Of a DNA stretch of 64,000 nucleotides, positions 51,397-60,893 are shown in pieces (the first letter of the stretch is position 1; every line of letters starts with the position of its first letter). Origin of the DNA: JADJPO01 sp963825645 (GTDB lineage Bacteria > Actinomycetota > Actinomycetes > Actinomycetales > Kineosporiaceae); the NCBI GenBank assembly GCA_963825645.1, contig CAWGTT010000006.1:85641-149640 (forward strand). Reading direction: 5' to 3'. The notes under the pieces were generated by a model. The model saw nothing but the letters and a program-made list of their open reading frames with translations. It searched no databases and was not told the DNA's origin. Both the position numbers and the translations under genes were made by a program.

Positions 51397-54257
51397 CAGG
51401 CTGTCTCCACCGCACTGGTCGGATCGACCACCGCGTCGAAGATCGCACCGTGATCGAACACCACCGGTAGATCGACCAGGAAGAACTTGAGCACGTCCAG
51501 GACCACGCCGTCCCCACCAGTGGCGTCGTACATCAGATGGGTCGGATGGGATCCGAAGGGGGTGAAGCGGTTGCCCAGGGCGGGCGACCGGTCGAACAGG
51601 CGGGCGGCGGCGATCGGGTCGTCGAGCAGGGGCCCCGCGCTGCTGGGCAGGTCCAGCATCTCGGCCCAGAGTTCACGCCGCAGTGCGGCGATCGGATTCG
51701 CCGGTGAGGTCCGCAGCTGCTGGGGCACGTTGAACGCGGTGATCTCGCCGTCGTGGTAGAGGCCGCGCCGATTGATGTTCGCCGAGCCGATCCCGGCGAA
51801 GACGTCGTCGACGATCATCATCTTGGCGTGCACGTAGATCCCGGCCAGGTCGGCCACCGTGGCCGCCGCACCGGCCTTGTGCTCCCGGGTGCGCGGTCCG
51901 GCGGTCAGGTTCGTCGCATCACGGCTGAACATCCGGGTCTCCGCGCCGCGCACGACCTCGAAGACGCGGCCCCGCACGCCCGCCGGTGGTGGCGTGGTGG
52001 ACTCGTTGAAGGCGTACATCAGCTCGCCCTCGACGGCGAACCAGAACGGTGGCGGTGGCAGCCGCGAGGTGGGGCCGAGGACGACGGTGGGATCGACGCC
52101 ACCCGAGGCGCTGAGGTCGGCCAGCAGCAGCAGACGGCCGGAGGCGGCCCGCAGCTCGTTGTCCGGAGTGGTGAAATGCCTACGGGGCGTACCGATCCGG
52201 ACGATGCCCGCGCCAGCGTCGGCGTCCAGCAGGTCGGCCAGGAACGGCTCCCGGACGATCTCCCCGAACGGCTGGTCGGGAGTGCCCGGCAGCACGATGA
52301 CCAGGGCGCCGATCTCACGCTGCTGGACCTTGCGCAGCAACGCGTCGCGGTACCGGGTCGGCGGCGTGAAGTACTGGTCCTCGATGTAGATGAACTCCCG
52401 CGCCCGGTCGATGGCGCGCAGCATTGTCTCGATGATGGTCCGGTCACCGTCCGGTGCGAACGCCAGTGCTCGCGAGGGGTCCGCGGCCTTGTAGTAGGTG
52501 CGGGCGACCTGGATGACGTCCGTGCCATCGCCGGCCGTTCCGGCCGGAGCCGGTTCGAAGGCCAGACCCGTTCCGCCGCCGTCCCGCTCCCAGCGTTCGG
52601 CGAACGTCAGCTCGATGTCCCGCGCGGCCGGGCCCTGGATCCGGGTGTGCACGTCGTGGTACGGCCCCGGCAGCAGATGGCGGGCGTCGTCCAGCCGGTT
52701 GGGGTTGAGATCGATTCCCCCGCAGTAGGCGTACCGCTCGTCGCCGGCTGCGACGACGGCGAACTTGGTGTGGTAGAAGCCGAAATGGCGGTCCAGCTTG
52801 ATCAGCGAGTCGAAAGGGAAGCCGGACAGTGGCGGGCTCAGCGGATTGTCCTCGACTGTCGCCGGATGGGGCGAGAACCGGCTCACCGTGCTGGGAACCG
52901 TGCTGAGCAGATCGACGGCGTCCTTGTTCGGCTCCAGCGCACGGCCGTCGGTGCCGATGATCCAGGTGATCGCGATGCCGTTGATCGCGAACAGGGCGAC
53001 CAGGATCACCGCGCCACCGGCATCGCTCCGCACGGCGTCCACCCGCTGCAGGCCCAGCAGCGTCCCGATCAGCGTGCTCACCACCACGATCTCGGCCGTC
53101 TCCACCGCCGTCCCGGAATCGAACTGGAAGAACTGGGGCGACAGCACCCGGGTGGCGCCACCGTGGCCCGCGAGCAGTTCCGCCGCCTCCTGCACGGTGA
53201 CCGGGAGGGCGATGCCGTCCGGCGGAACCGGTTCGCGCGCCGCCAGTTCGGTGTCGGGGAAGGTCTGCCAGCCGCCGGTCAGGTGCAGCCCGCCCGAGCC
53301 GGCCCGGGCCGCCTCCTGCACCCGGTGGAACAGGTCGGAGAAGTAGGGCGTGCCGTTCACGAACGGTGTGAACCGGTTGCCGCGCGTGTAGCGCGCGAGC
53401 TTGGGGCCGGCGAACTGCGGCGCGAACCACTGCTGCAGGTCGAGCACCATCACGTGTCGGTGCTCGGGCGTTACCTCGATGGTCTGCGCGGCGTGGCCGG
53501 CGTCCTCCACCGTCGCGAGCTGGATGTCGGGCCCTGGATCGCCGTCCGGCAGTGCGGGCCGCAGGGTGACCGGAGCGCCAGCGGCGAACACACTGGCCAG
53601 CGGCATCTGCGTGGGGTCGGCGGCGTGCAGCCGGGCGACCGTTCGCTGCAGGTCGCCACCGTCGGCCGGGTCGAGCGTGGCGGCCACCGGCGTCCTGGCG
53701 CCGGCTCCGATCTCGACCACTCCAGCGGCGAGCGGAGCGCCGGCGTGGTCGAGCAGCATGACCGGCGGTTCGGCCGGATCCGGCCGGGCGGCGGTGAGAG
53801 CCGCTGCCAGCGCCTCCCATTCCGTCGACCCGCCGTGCGCGTCGATCAACTGCTGCAGCCACAGGCCTGGATCGCGGGCCAGCCGGTCCTGGGACACCAC
53901 CAGGATGCTGACCCCCTCGGTGACCGCGAGCTGGTCATCCGGTCGTGCCCCGTCGCCGTCGTCGAAGGGGACCAGCGTCGTCCCCGGATCCAGAACGAGG
54001 TAGAAGGTGGGCAGTCCGCCCGGGAGTGCGGTCACCACCTCGCGGTGCCGGAAGGGGCTGACCTCCACCTGGACCACGTCACCGGCGCGGGACAGGGTCC
54101 CGAAGGCGGGCATCCGGACGGCGGCGGTCCCCGAGCGCGTCGCTCGCAGCGCGGGCAGACGCCGTCCCGCGTAGCGCAGCCCGTCCGGAACCAGGACGGA
54201 TGGCGTGATCTCGAGCGACCAGCCGGCCGGTTCGATCGGCGGGACCAGACCGGCCAT
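51396..54257 (-). CDS. Phospholipase D-like protein, large
   Basis: A 953-residue protein, second gene of the operon, ATG 54257 in an ATGA overlap. Residues 1-250 are a beta-rich extension without recognised domain. The PLD fold follows. The second HKD motif is canonical: His810, Lys812 and Asp817 in Y-V-H-A-K-M-M-I-V-D-D, with G-S-A-N-I-N-R-R after it. The first is H-T-K-F-A-V-V-A-A-G-D at 496-506: His496 and Lys498 are kept but the usual Asp position (503) is Ala, with Asp at 506. C-G-G-I-D-L-N-P-N-R-L-D-D is like eukaryotic-type PLDs. It may be a phosphodiesterase on lipids or nucleic acids. No signal peptide. Confidence 0.88.
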   Translation of the reverse strand: MAGLVPPIEPAGWSLEITPSVLVPDGLRYAGRRLPALRATRSGTAAVRMPAFGTLSRAGDVVQVEVSPFRHREVVTALPGGLPTFYLVLDPGTTLVPFDDGDGARPDDQLAVTEGVSILVVSQDRLARDPGLWLQQLIDAHGGSTEWEALAAALTAARPDPAEPPVMLLDHAGAPLAAGVVEIGAGARTPVAATLDPADGGDLQRTVARLHAADPTQMPLASVFAAGAPVTLRPALPDGDPGPDIQLATVEDAGHAAQTIEVTPEHRHVMVLDLQQWFAPQFAGPKLARYTRGNRFTPFVNGTPYFSDLFHRVQEAARAGSGGLHLTGGWQTFPDTELAAREPVPPDGIALPVTVQEAAELLAGHGGATRVLSPQFFQFDSGTAVETAEIVVVSTLIGTLLGLQRVDAVRSDAGGAVILVALFAINGIAITWIIGTDGRALEPNKDAVDLLSTVPSTVSRFSPHPATVEDNPLSPPLSGFPFDSLIKLDRHFGFYHTKFAVVAAGDERYAYCGGIDLNPNRLDDARHLLPGPYHDVHTRIQGPAARDIELTFAERWERDGGGTGLAFEPAPAGTAGDGTDVIQVARTYYKAADPSRALAFAPDGDRTIIETMLRAIDRAREFIYIEDQYFTPPTRYRDALLRKVQQREIGALVIVLPGTPDQPFGEIVREPFLADLLDADAGAGIVRIGTPRRHFTTPDNELRAASGRLLLLADLSASGGVDPTVVLGPTSRLPPPPFWFAVEGELMYAFNESTTPPPAGVRGRVFEVVRGAETRMFSRDATNLTAGPRTREHKAGAAATVADLAGIYVHAKMMIVDDVFAGIGSANINRRGLYHDGEITAFNVPQQLRTSPANPIAALRRELWAEMLDLPSSAGPLLDDPIAAARLFDRSPALGNRFTPFGSHPTHLMYDATGGDGVVLDVLKFFLVDLPVVFDHGAIFDAVVDPTSAVETA

Positions 54258-57200
54258 CAGGCACCTCCGGCGGTGAGCGTGACAACCGGCCCGGCCAGTC
54301 GCGACGGGATGCCGTCCCGGGTCATGGCGACGCCCCAGAGGGCCACCCGCCGCTGCGGCGCGGAGGCGAGCGTGCCGGTGAGGACGCGATCGGGCGGGAC
54401 GGCGGCTCCGGCCGCACGGTCCAGGACCGCGGCCGGGCCGAGCAGCGACCCGTCGGCCAGCCGGACCCGGATTCCGCCGTCCGGATAGAGGTCTCGCCGG
54501 TTCGGCAGGCGCAGCAACTGCGCGGCGATCCGGGTGGTGTCGTCCGCCGGGGCCAGTCCGTCGCGGTCGTCGGCGAACAGCACCACGTGGGCCAGGTCGA
54601 ACGCATCGCGCACGGTGGCCTCCACCTCGATCACCGGTCCGGGGCCGGATCGCACCCGCAGCTGCGGCGGGCCGGGCGAGCGCAGCGAGGGGACACGGAC
54701 GATCTGGGGGACGACGGCGACGCCGGCCGACCGGTGGCCGGCCGGATCGGCCAGCCGGATGCGATGCACGTGCCGCTCGGCGTCCTGCGGCAGTACGTCC
54801 GCCACTGTGCCGAACGGAACCGGTTGCGGCAGGACGACCTTCCACAGCGGGGCGATACCGTCCGGGAAGCGCAGCAGCAGGTCCATCAGGAACCGGCCCT
54901 CCACGCTCGCCGGGACGCCGCTGCGGACCTGGGCCAGCGCAGCCGCGTGATCACCGGGGTTGGGCAGCGTGTAGGTGGCCTGCGCGCCGTCCGGGAACGC
55001 CACCCGCAGCATGTCTCCCGGGCCGGTGCCTAGGCAGGCGATCACCGAGCCGAGCGCGATCCGCTCGAGTTGCACGAGATGGCCCGGCGGCACGCTGACC
55101 GCGGGCAACAGGGCGGCGAGTTCGACCGCGGCGCTCACGGTCGGACCGGCGGGCTCGGCGGTGACCAGTTCCGGGACGTCCGGGAGCGGCGGGGGGACGA
55201 CGAACTCGGGCCGGCCCCGGTAACGGGCCTGCACCGGCGCCGGTGCCACAGCGCTCTCGTTGCCGGGCCGGGTGCCGCCGGGGAAGGCATCGGGCACGTA
55301 GTTCTGGTCGTCGGCCGTGCTGACGCCGATCCACACGTGCGCCCGGGGGTGCCCGGCGTCCAGGACCAGGACGTCACGGACGATGTGCTGATAGGTGTCG
55401 TCGCCGGTGATCGGAATCACCGCGACGCGCTCGGCCCAGGCGGCCGGTCGCTGCTCGGCACCGGTCAGCACCGGGTGCACCTCGACGGTGCCTGGGCCCG
55501 GCATCAGTGACGGGTTGATGCGGCTCGGTTCGAGCTGCAGGGTGACGTCCTGCCCGGCAGCGGCGGCGGGATGGCCGGCCACCTCGAACTGCTCCGAGAG
55601 ACGCAACCAGCTGCCACGCAGTGCATCGGCGGTGACCGGCTGGTCGAACCGGGCCGGGACCTCGATCAGCGGCCCGGTCACCACTCCGGGCCCGGTCACC
55701 GCACCGGTCACCGTGTCGGGCGGGATCGGCTGCCAGTAGACCCGGAACTCGGTGGCGAGCGGGTCCTGGTCGCGCTCGGCGCTGGTCCAGGCCCACTCCA
55801 GCACGATCGCGGTGGTGCTCAGCCCGAGCAGTGCACGGTCGGCGGCGCCAAGATCGGGATCGTCGTGCTGCAGCACACTTGCCGTGACGTTCGCGGGAAC
55901 CGGGGGTGAGCGGTGTTTCTCGAGCCGGGTCGCCACGCCCTCGACCGGCGCCGACCGGCGACCGAGCACATCGACGGCCCGGATCCGGTACTGGTGCTCG
56001 CTGCCGGGCGGGTCGTCCGGGCGGGCGTCGTCCAGGGACATGGCGGCCGCGACGGGCACAGGGGGCGGGGCACGGTCGGGGAAGGCGTCCTCGAGCTCGA
56101 TTCCCGGGATGAGCGGCGGGGCGTACCGCTGGCCGCCGCGCGATCCGAACGCGACGGTGTCGAGCGGGGCGTAGCTGTCGCCGGTGTCCGCGCGGCGGTG
56201 CTCCAGCTCGAAGTTCAGCGCGTCGAACGGCGGGAAGGCGCCGAGGTCGGGCGGCATCGGCACCCCGGGTGGCGTCCCGGCTGGAGGTGGCGGCTCCCAG
56301 CTGAGCCGGAGACCCAAGGGTTGCGGCGGCTGCGCCGGGACGCCGGGCAGGACCGGCTCCTGCAGGCTCGTCGTGTCCAGGGCAGCGGGCGCCACCGGAG
56401 CCGGGGTGTCCTCGAAGACCACTCCACTGAGCACCACACTGCGGATGACGACATCGTCCGGTGGGGCCGGGACGGCCAGCGGATCGTCGTCCAGCCCGAC
56501 CGCCAGCAGGAACCCGGTGCCGCGCAGTTCGATGGTGCTCACCGGATCCGAGGTCTCGATGGTGAACCGCCCCGGGGCCGGCAACGGGCCACCGAAGGCC
56601 GACGAGGGGAAGCCGGGGAGGAACGGTGAGGTCTCGGCGCGCCACTCCAATGAGTTCTGCCCGCCCAGGTCCACCGTGACCCGTCGCACCGGCCACGGCA
56701 ACGACAACGTCAGGCACGGATCACCCTGCAGGGCAATGCCTTTGCGCCCGGTCGCGGTAAGGTCACCGCCCGCCGGTGCAGGGTCGAGCTCGACCACGAC
56801 CGGCACCGGGGTGGTCAGTCCAGCCGGGCCGAGGCTGAAGGTCTCCGGCAACGTGGTGCCGCGCGGCACGATATGGAACCCGTGCACGCTCTGCTGGAAC
56901 TCGTGGCGAGGGAACCGGCCGGTGATCCGGTAGTCGTAGGCGTTTCCCGGAGTCAGGCCGGCCCCCGGGTCGAGCAGGCCGAAGCCCAGCATGCGCCGCC
57001 AGGCCGGATCGACCAGCAGGGCCAGCGCGTACGACCAGGAGCCCAGTTCGATGAACGGGTCGCCGGGCTCCTCGGCGGTGATCGAGGTCGCCCGGAGCGG
57101 GTCGCCAGTCTTCGCCGCGGCGCTGAGCAGGTCAGCGACGCTGTCGAAGACGTCCTCGTCGATCACCTCGCCCGGCAGCAGCCGGCTCTTGGCCGACGCT

Positions 57201-57847
57201 CGCTCGTCGGATCTGGTCGCGAGCGCCGGATCGAGTTCGCGGATCGGGATCTGCAGGTGATCGGCCAGCACCTTGGCCTGCGCCCACTCGGCCTCCTCCT
57301 TCTCCGGGTCGGGCGAGACGTCGAGGCACAGGGTCAGTGCGCTCACCGGTGCCGTGGTGTAGATCTGCACCTCGTCGGTGCCGAGTTCGTCGAACCGTGC
57401 GTGCTGCGTGCCGGACGGATCCCCGAGCACACGCATGGCCACGGCCTTGCCGTCGCGCAGGGCAATCACCTGGGCCTGCGCGACCCCGGCGTGGATCTCG
57501 ACCACCCGGTGCGGCTCCGGCAGCCGGATCCGGTAGGCGATCGGCCGGGCGGGGGGCTGCGTGCTGGCCAGAGCCGTCACCCCGGCATCCGGGTGCGAGA
57601 CTTGGCGGACCGCGATGTCGGCGATGTCGAGCGAGAGCCGCAGGACCCGGTGCAGCACAGCGAGTTCGGTGTCGGTCAGTTCCCGGCAGGTGACCTTCGG
57701 TCGCCCGGTGGCATCGCGGCGCTGGATCCGCCAGCCGTCCAGGGCCGCAGCGCTCCCCGGCGGCACGGTCCACATCAGGTGCACGCCGTCGGCTGACCCG
57801 CCGTCCCGCCGCCCCAGAGCGGCGGCGACGAAACCGCCGTCCATCAA
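54257..57847 (-). CDS. Large fibronectin-type-III-like protein, first gene of the operon
   Basis: The protein has 1,195 residues from ATG 57844, or one more from TTG 57847. No signal peptide. At least three regions look like Fn3 beta sandwiches: the N-terminus (G-V-H-L-M-W-T-V-P-P-G-S, D-G-W-R-I-Q-R-R), the centre (L-G-L-R-L-S-W-E-P-P and Y-R-I-R-A-V-D-V-L-G-R-R-S-A-P) and the following unit (I-V-L-E-W-A-W-T, F-R-V-Y-W-Q-P). Pro-rich linkers join them. The arrangement suggests a binding or scaffold protein. It overlaps the PLD gene by a few bases, so all three genes are probably one transcript. No enzyme motif is recognised. Confidence 0.75.
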   Translation of the reverse strand: MMDGGFVAAALGRRDGGSADGVHLMWTVPPGSAAALDGWRIQRRDATGRPKVTCRELTDTELAVLHRVLRLSLDIADIAVRQVSHPDAGVTALASTQPPARPIAYRIRLPEPHRVVEIHAGVAQAQVIALRDGKAVAMRVLGDPSGTQHARFDELGTDEVQIYTTAPVSALTLCLDVSPDPEKEEAEWAQAKVLADHLQIPIRELDPALATRSDERASAKSRLLPGEVIDEDVFDSVADLLSAAAKTGDPLRATSITAEEPGDPFIELGSWSYALALLVDPAWRRMLGFGLLDPGAGLTPGNAYDYRITGRFPRHEFQQSVHGFHIVPRGTTLPETFSLGPAGLTTPVPVVVELDPAPAGGDLTATGRKGIALQGDPCLTLSLPWPVRRVTVDLGGQNSLEWRAETSPFLPGFPSSAFGGPLPAPGRFTIETSDPVSTIELRGTGFLLAVGLDDDPLAVPAPPDDVVIRSVVLSGVVFEDTPAPVAPAALDTTSLQEPVLPGVPAQPPQPLGLRLSWEPPPPAGTPPGVPMPPDLGAFPPFDALNFELEHRRADTGDSYAPLDTVAFGSRGGQRYAPPLIPGIELEDAFPDRAPPPVPVAAAMSLDDARPDDPPGSEHQYRIRAVDVLGRRSAPVEGVATRLEKHRSPPVPANVTASVLQHDDPDLGAADRALLGLSTTAIVLEWAWTSAERDQDPLATEFRVYWQPIPPDTVTGAVTGPGVVTGPLIEVPARFDQPVTADALRGSWLRLSEQFEVAGHPAAAAGQDVTLQLEPSRINPSLMPGPGTVEVHPVLTGAEQRPAAWAERVAVIPITGDDTYQHIVRDVLVLDAGHPRAHVWIGVSTADDQNYVPDAFPGGTRPGNESAVAPAPVQARYRGRPEFVVPPPLPDVPELVTAEPAGPTVSAAVELAALLPAVSVPPGHLVQLERIALGSVIACLGTGPGDMLRVAFPDGAQATYTLPNPGDHAAALAQVRSGVPASVEGRFLMDLLLRFPDGIAPLWKVVLPQPVPFGTVADVLPQDAERHVHRIRLADPAGHRSAGVAVVPQIVRVPSLRSPGPPQLRVRSGPGPVIEVEATVRDAFDLAHVVLFADDRDGLAPADDTTRIAAQLLRLPNRRDLYPDGGIRVRLADGSLLGPAAVLDRAAGAAVPPDRVLTGTLASAPQRRVALWGVAMTRDGIPSRLAGPVVTLTAGGA

Positions 57848-58226
57848 GTCAGCCTAGCGGACTGGCGTTTCACCCGCGACGCACTCGTCTGGTGAGGAGA
57901 GGAAACGGACCCCGCGCCGCGGCGCCGGCTCGATCGGGCGGCCACCCATGACAAAGGACGCCTCCCGCAGGCCGCCCGGCACATGAGGCATACCATTGAT
58001 CCGAATCGATGGCGGCGTCTACCAAGTGGAGAGCCATTCTTGAGGCACTGAGGCCCTCCGTGTCAACGACGGTCGGACTTGGCCCCCTCCGACGGTCGAT
58101 ACTTCGCTCAGCCCTCCGAAGGGCGCCAAGAACGGAGTTCCGTAAGTAGATCTCCCAACTGCGCATGAGCCGTGTCTGACCGCGCACAACAGTCGACCAT
58201 GCATGGACCATTGGCCTCGATCCTTC
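57848..58226. other. Intergenic region upstream of the giant operon, up to the group II intron
   Basis: These 379 bases have no supported gene. On the minus strand a TAGGCT hexamer (57851-57856 on the plus strand) lies about 7-12 bases before the Fn3-like start, which would suit a leaderless or near-leaderless transcript; no good -35 was found. No ribosome-binding site precedes the start. The right edge is the 5' exon of the intron. Confidence 0.5.
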
Positions 58227-58659
58227 GTGCGCCCAGCAGAACCGGAGGTGACCTCGTGTAGGTGATCAAGGGTTCGTAAGCTCGTCGTCGCTTGCCGGTG
58301 TGAGTCCGGTCCGGGTAGCTGCCAGGAGGCCCGGTAGCAGGCTGGCGGCTTGGTCTGGAAACGGGTCGGGTCGAAGCCCAGCGTCGAAGGCCCCGTTGGG
58401 GGGAGCGAGCGTGCGGTCCGTAGCGTGAAGCGAAGCCTGCGGCGTCGTTAGAGGTCCCGCCCGGTGACGGATGGGGGACAGGGAGTGCCGAGCCCCTCGA
58501 ATCCGGGGTGAAGGCCATGGAAGCGGTGTAGATCCTGGAGTGCAGCCGTGAAGGACTCCCCGGCGTATGGGGCTCGGAACGTGCGCATAGTGGCGGCGGG
58601 AACTGGGGAGGCCCTCCCCGGCCCGGCAGGCTGCGGTTCCTGCTGGAGCGTCGGGTCCT

Positions 58660-60045
58660 AGCAGGCCAGCGCGATGTGGCGCGGACCCTGTCCTCGGTCC
58701 AGTGGTAGATCGGGCGTAGCTGGAGGTCGATGGCCTTCCAGGAGCGGAAGTCGGATTCGACTTCGGCGAGGGACTTGTAGACCCCGACGGTCTCGGCGGC
58801 GCCGATCTGGTTGGGCGGTAACGAGGTTCGGACCACGTAGATGCCGTCGATGGCTTGCTCGGCCTCGATCCGATCGGTGCGCCGCGACCAGGAGATCACG
58901 CCGTGGGCGACGTTCAGGTCGACGTGTTTGGCCATCTTGTACTTGGTGATGATCCGCCCGGCCCGCAGGGCGATCTTCGTGTGGTCCTTCAGGCGTCCGG
59001 CTGCGACGGTGGCGGCCAGCTTGGTCAGGGCGTCCTCGGTGGCCTGCAACAGCACGCCGCGTTTACGGGTGCGTTCGGCGGCCAGGAACGGGTTGCGGCA
59101 GACCATCAGTCGTTCACCGGGATAGTCGGGGTGGGTGATCTCGGCCAGGTCGCTCTGGTCGAACAGCGACAGTTGGATCGCGCCTTCCTCGGCCAGCGCC
59201 TTGATCTGCGGGGCCCGCAGCGCGGTGACCCAGGCCGCGTCGGGCAGTTTCCGCAGCGCCGTGATCCGCGCCTGTGCGACGATCCCCCGGTCACCGACGA
59301 AGGTGATGTCGCCCAGCCCGAACCGGGTCCGCACGGTGTCGGCCGCGGTGATGAACGCGGTCGGGTCACCGGTGTTCCCGGCGAACACCTGCACCGCGAC
59401 CGGACGCCCCTGCGGGTCGGCGATGATCCCGTACTCGATCTGTGGCTTGCCGCTTTGCCGTCCCGGGATTGCCCCCGCGCGGCCAGCGGACAGGCCGAGC
59501 CTTCCATCCAGGAACTGGACAGGTCGTACAGCACCCGCCCGCCGGCGGACAGGTGCCGGGCCGCCAGGGCGGCCTCGATCGCCGGTTGCCGCTCCAGCAG
59601 CCAGTCCAGTGCGGCGTACACCTCATCGGTGGAGGTGTCGGCCAGCCCCAGGTCGGCCCCGACGCTGCTGTCGGCCCACCAGCGGGTCGCGGCCAGCTTC
59701 GAGCCCGGGTGGCAGACCCGAGCCAACACCAAGCCGAGCACCAGGTCACGCTGGCGGCACGGCGGGCCGATCAGCTCGACCAGGCCCAGTCGGGCGGCCA
59801 TCGCAGCGGCGGCCGCGGCGTCCCCGTGCGGCAGCGACCGGGTGATCGCAAAGCCGTTGGGGCGCAGGGGTTGCTTCGTGCCGGCCGGCACGAACGTCTC
59901 ACCCTTCAGCGAGCGGCGGATCACCTCGATCGTCTCGGCCGGAAGGTGGGACAGGTTCCCCAACGTCTCGGTCTTGACCTGCCCGTTCTCGCGGTAGGAG
60001 CGGCGCAGCAGATGCGTTAACCGGTATCCACCGGGAAGTGGATCT
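58660..60045 (-). pseudogene. IS1634-family transposase remnant
   Basis: On the minus strand the N-terminal frame reads H-L-L-R-R-S-Y-R-E-N-G-Q-V-K-T-E-T-L-G-N-L-S-H-like sequence, then W-M-E-G-S-A-C-P-L-A-A-R-G-Q-S-R-D-G-K. A one-base deletion near 59450-59455 shifts the frame; the next frame continues V-A-V-Q-V-F-A-G-N-T-G-D-P and F-V-G-D-R-G-I-V down to H-W-T-E-D-R-V-R-A. A second one-base loss then leads into H-I-A-L-A-C and a stop at about 58658. Roughly the last 100 residues and the first few are missing, so both IS ends are gone. Its edges within the intron are approximate. Confidence 0.85.
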
Positions 60046-60165
60046 CGTGCCGGGTGGGCGTCGGAGGCGGCCGTAGTACTGGTTGAGCCGGGCGGACAAC
60101 ACAACCGCCGGTGAGGGAAGGGCCGCTGCTTCGTCGATGCGTATGGCTGTCGTGGAGGTGGCCCG

Positions 60166-60893
60166 GTGAGTGCCGTGAAGGCTAGTCCCGCCGCTGTGGG
60201 GTCCCGTGCGACGTCGGTGGTGGCCCCACCGGCGAAGCCGGATGACCCGGTCCGTGCCTTGCAGCATGCGCTATACCGGGCGGCCAAGGCCGATCCCGGA
60301 CGTCGGTTCCACACGCTACGGGACAAGATCTTCCGCAGGGATGTCCTGTGGCGGGCGTGGGTTGCGGTGTATCGGAACAACGGTGCACCGGGCATCGACC
60401 GGACCACCCTGGCCGAGGTCGAGGAGTACGGGGTGTCCCGGCTGCTCGATGAGTTGGCCGACGAGCTGCGGGAGGGGGCGTATCGGCCGTTGCCGACCCG
60501 GCGGGTATGGATACCCAAGCCCGGGTCGGATCAACAGCGGCCGTTGTCGATTCCCGCGGTGCGTGACCGGATCGTGCAAGCTGCCGCCAAGATCGTGCTC
60601 GAGCCGGTCTTCGAGGCGGACTTCGCCGACTGCAGCTACGGGTTCCGGCCCCGGCGCAGTCCGCACGATGCCCTCCAGGTCGTCATCGATGAGTCCTGGC
60701 GGGGCAGACGGTGGGTGGTCGAGACGGACATCGCCGACTGTTTCACGGCGATCCCGCGTGAGGGGTTGATGCGAGCGGTCGAGGAACGCGTCAGCGACCG
60801 GGGTGTCCTGGAACTCCTGCGCGGCATGCTGCGTGCAGGGGTGATGGACGATGGCATCCTGCGGCGGGAGGTGAGCGGGACTCCACAAGGGGG
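60166..60893 (+). pseudogene. ltrA: Group II intron reverse transcriptase/maturase, 5' part
   Basis: The frame starts at GTG 60166 with GGAGG at 60154-60158. It encodes reverse-transcriptase blocks 0-4: N-N-G-A-P-G-I-D-R-T-T-L, R-P-L-P-T-R-R-V-W-I-P-K, R-P-L-S-I-P-A-V-R-D-R-I-V-Q, Y-G-F-R-P-R-R-S-P-H-D-A, E-T-D-I-A-D-C-F (first catalytic Asp) and G-T-P-Q-G-G. The frame is cut after codon G-G at 60893 by the serine-recombinase element. The remaining part is at 63283-63972. Confidence 0.92.

Noticed and set aside
49084..51453. A 789-codon plus-strand frame across the giant beta-rich gene, and a 911-codon one at 51753-54488 across the PLD gene
   Set aside because: Composition is that of antisense shadows. 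The minus-strand frames have PLD motifs and linked start/stop overlaps.
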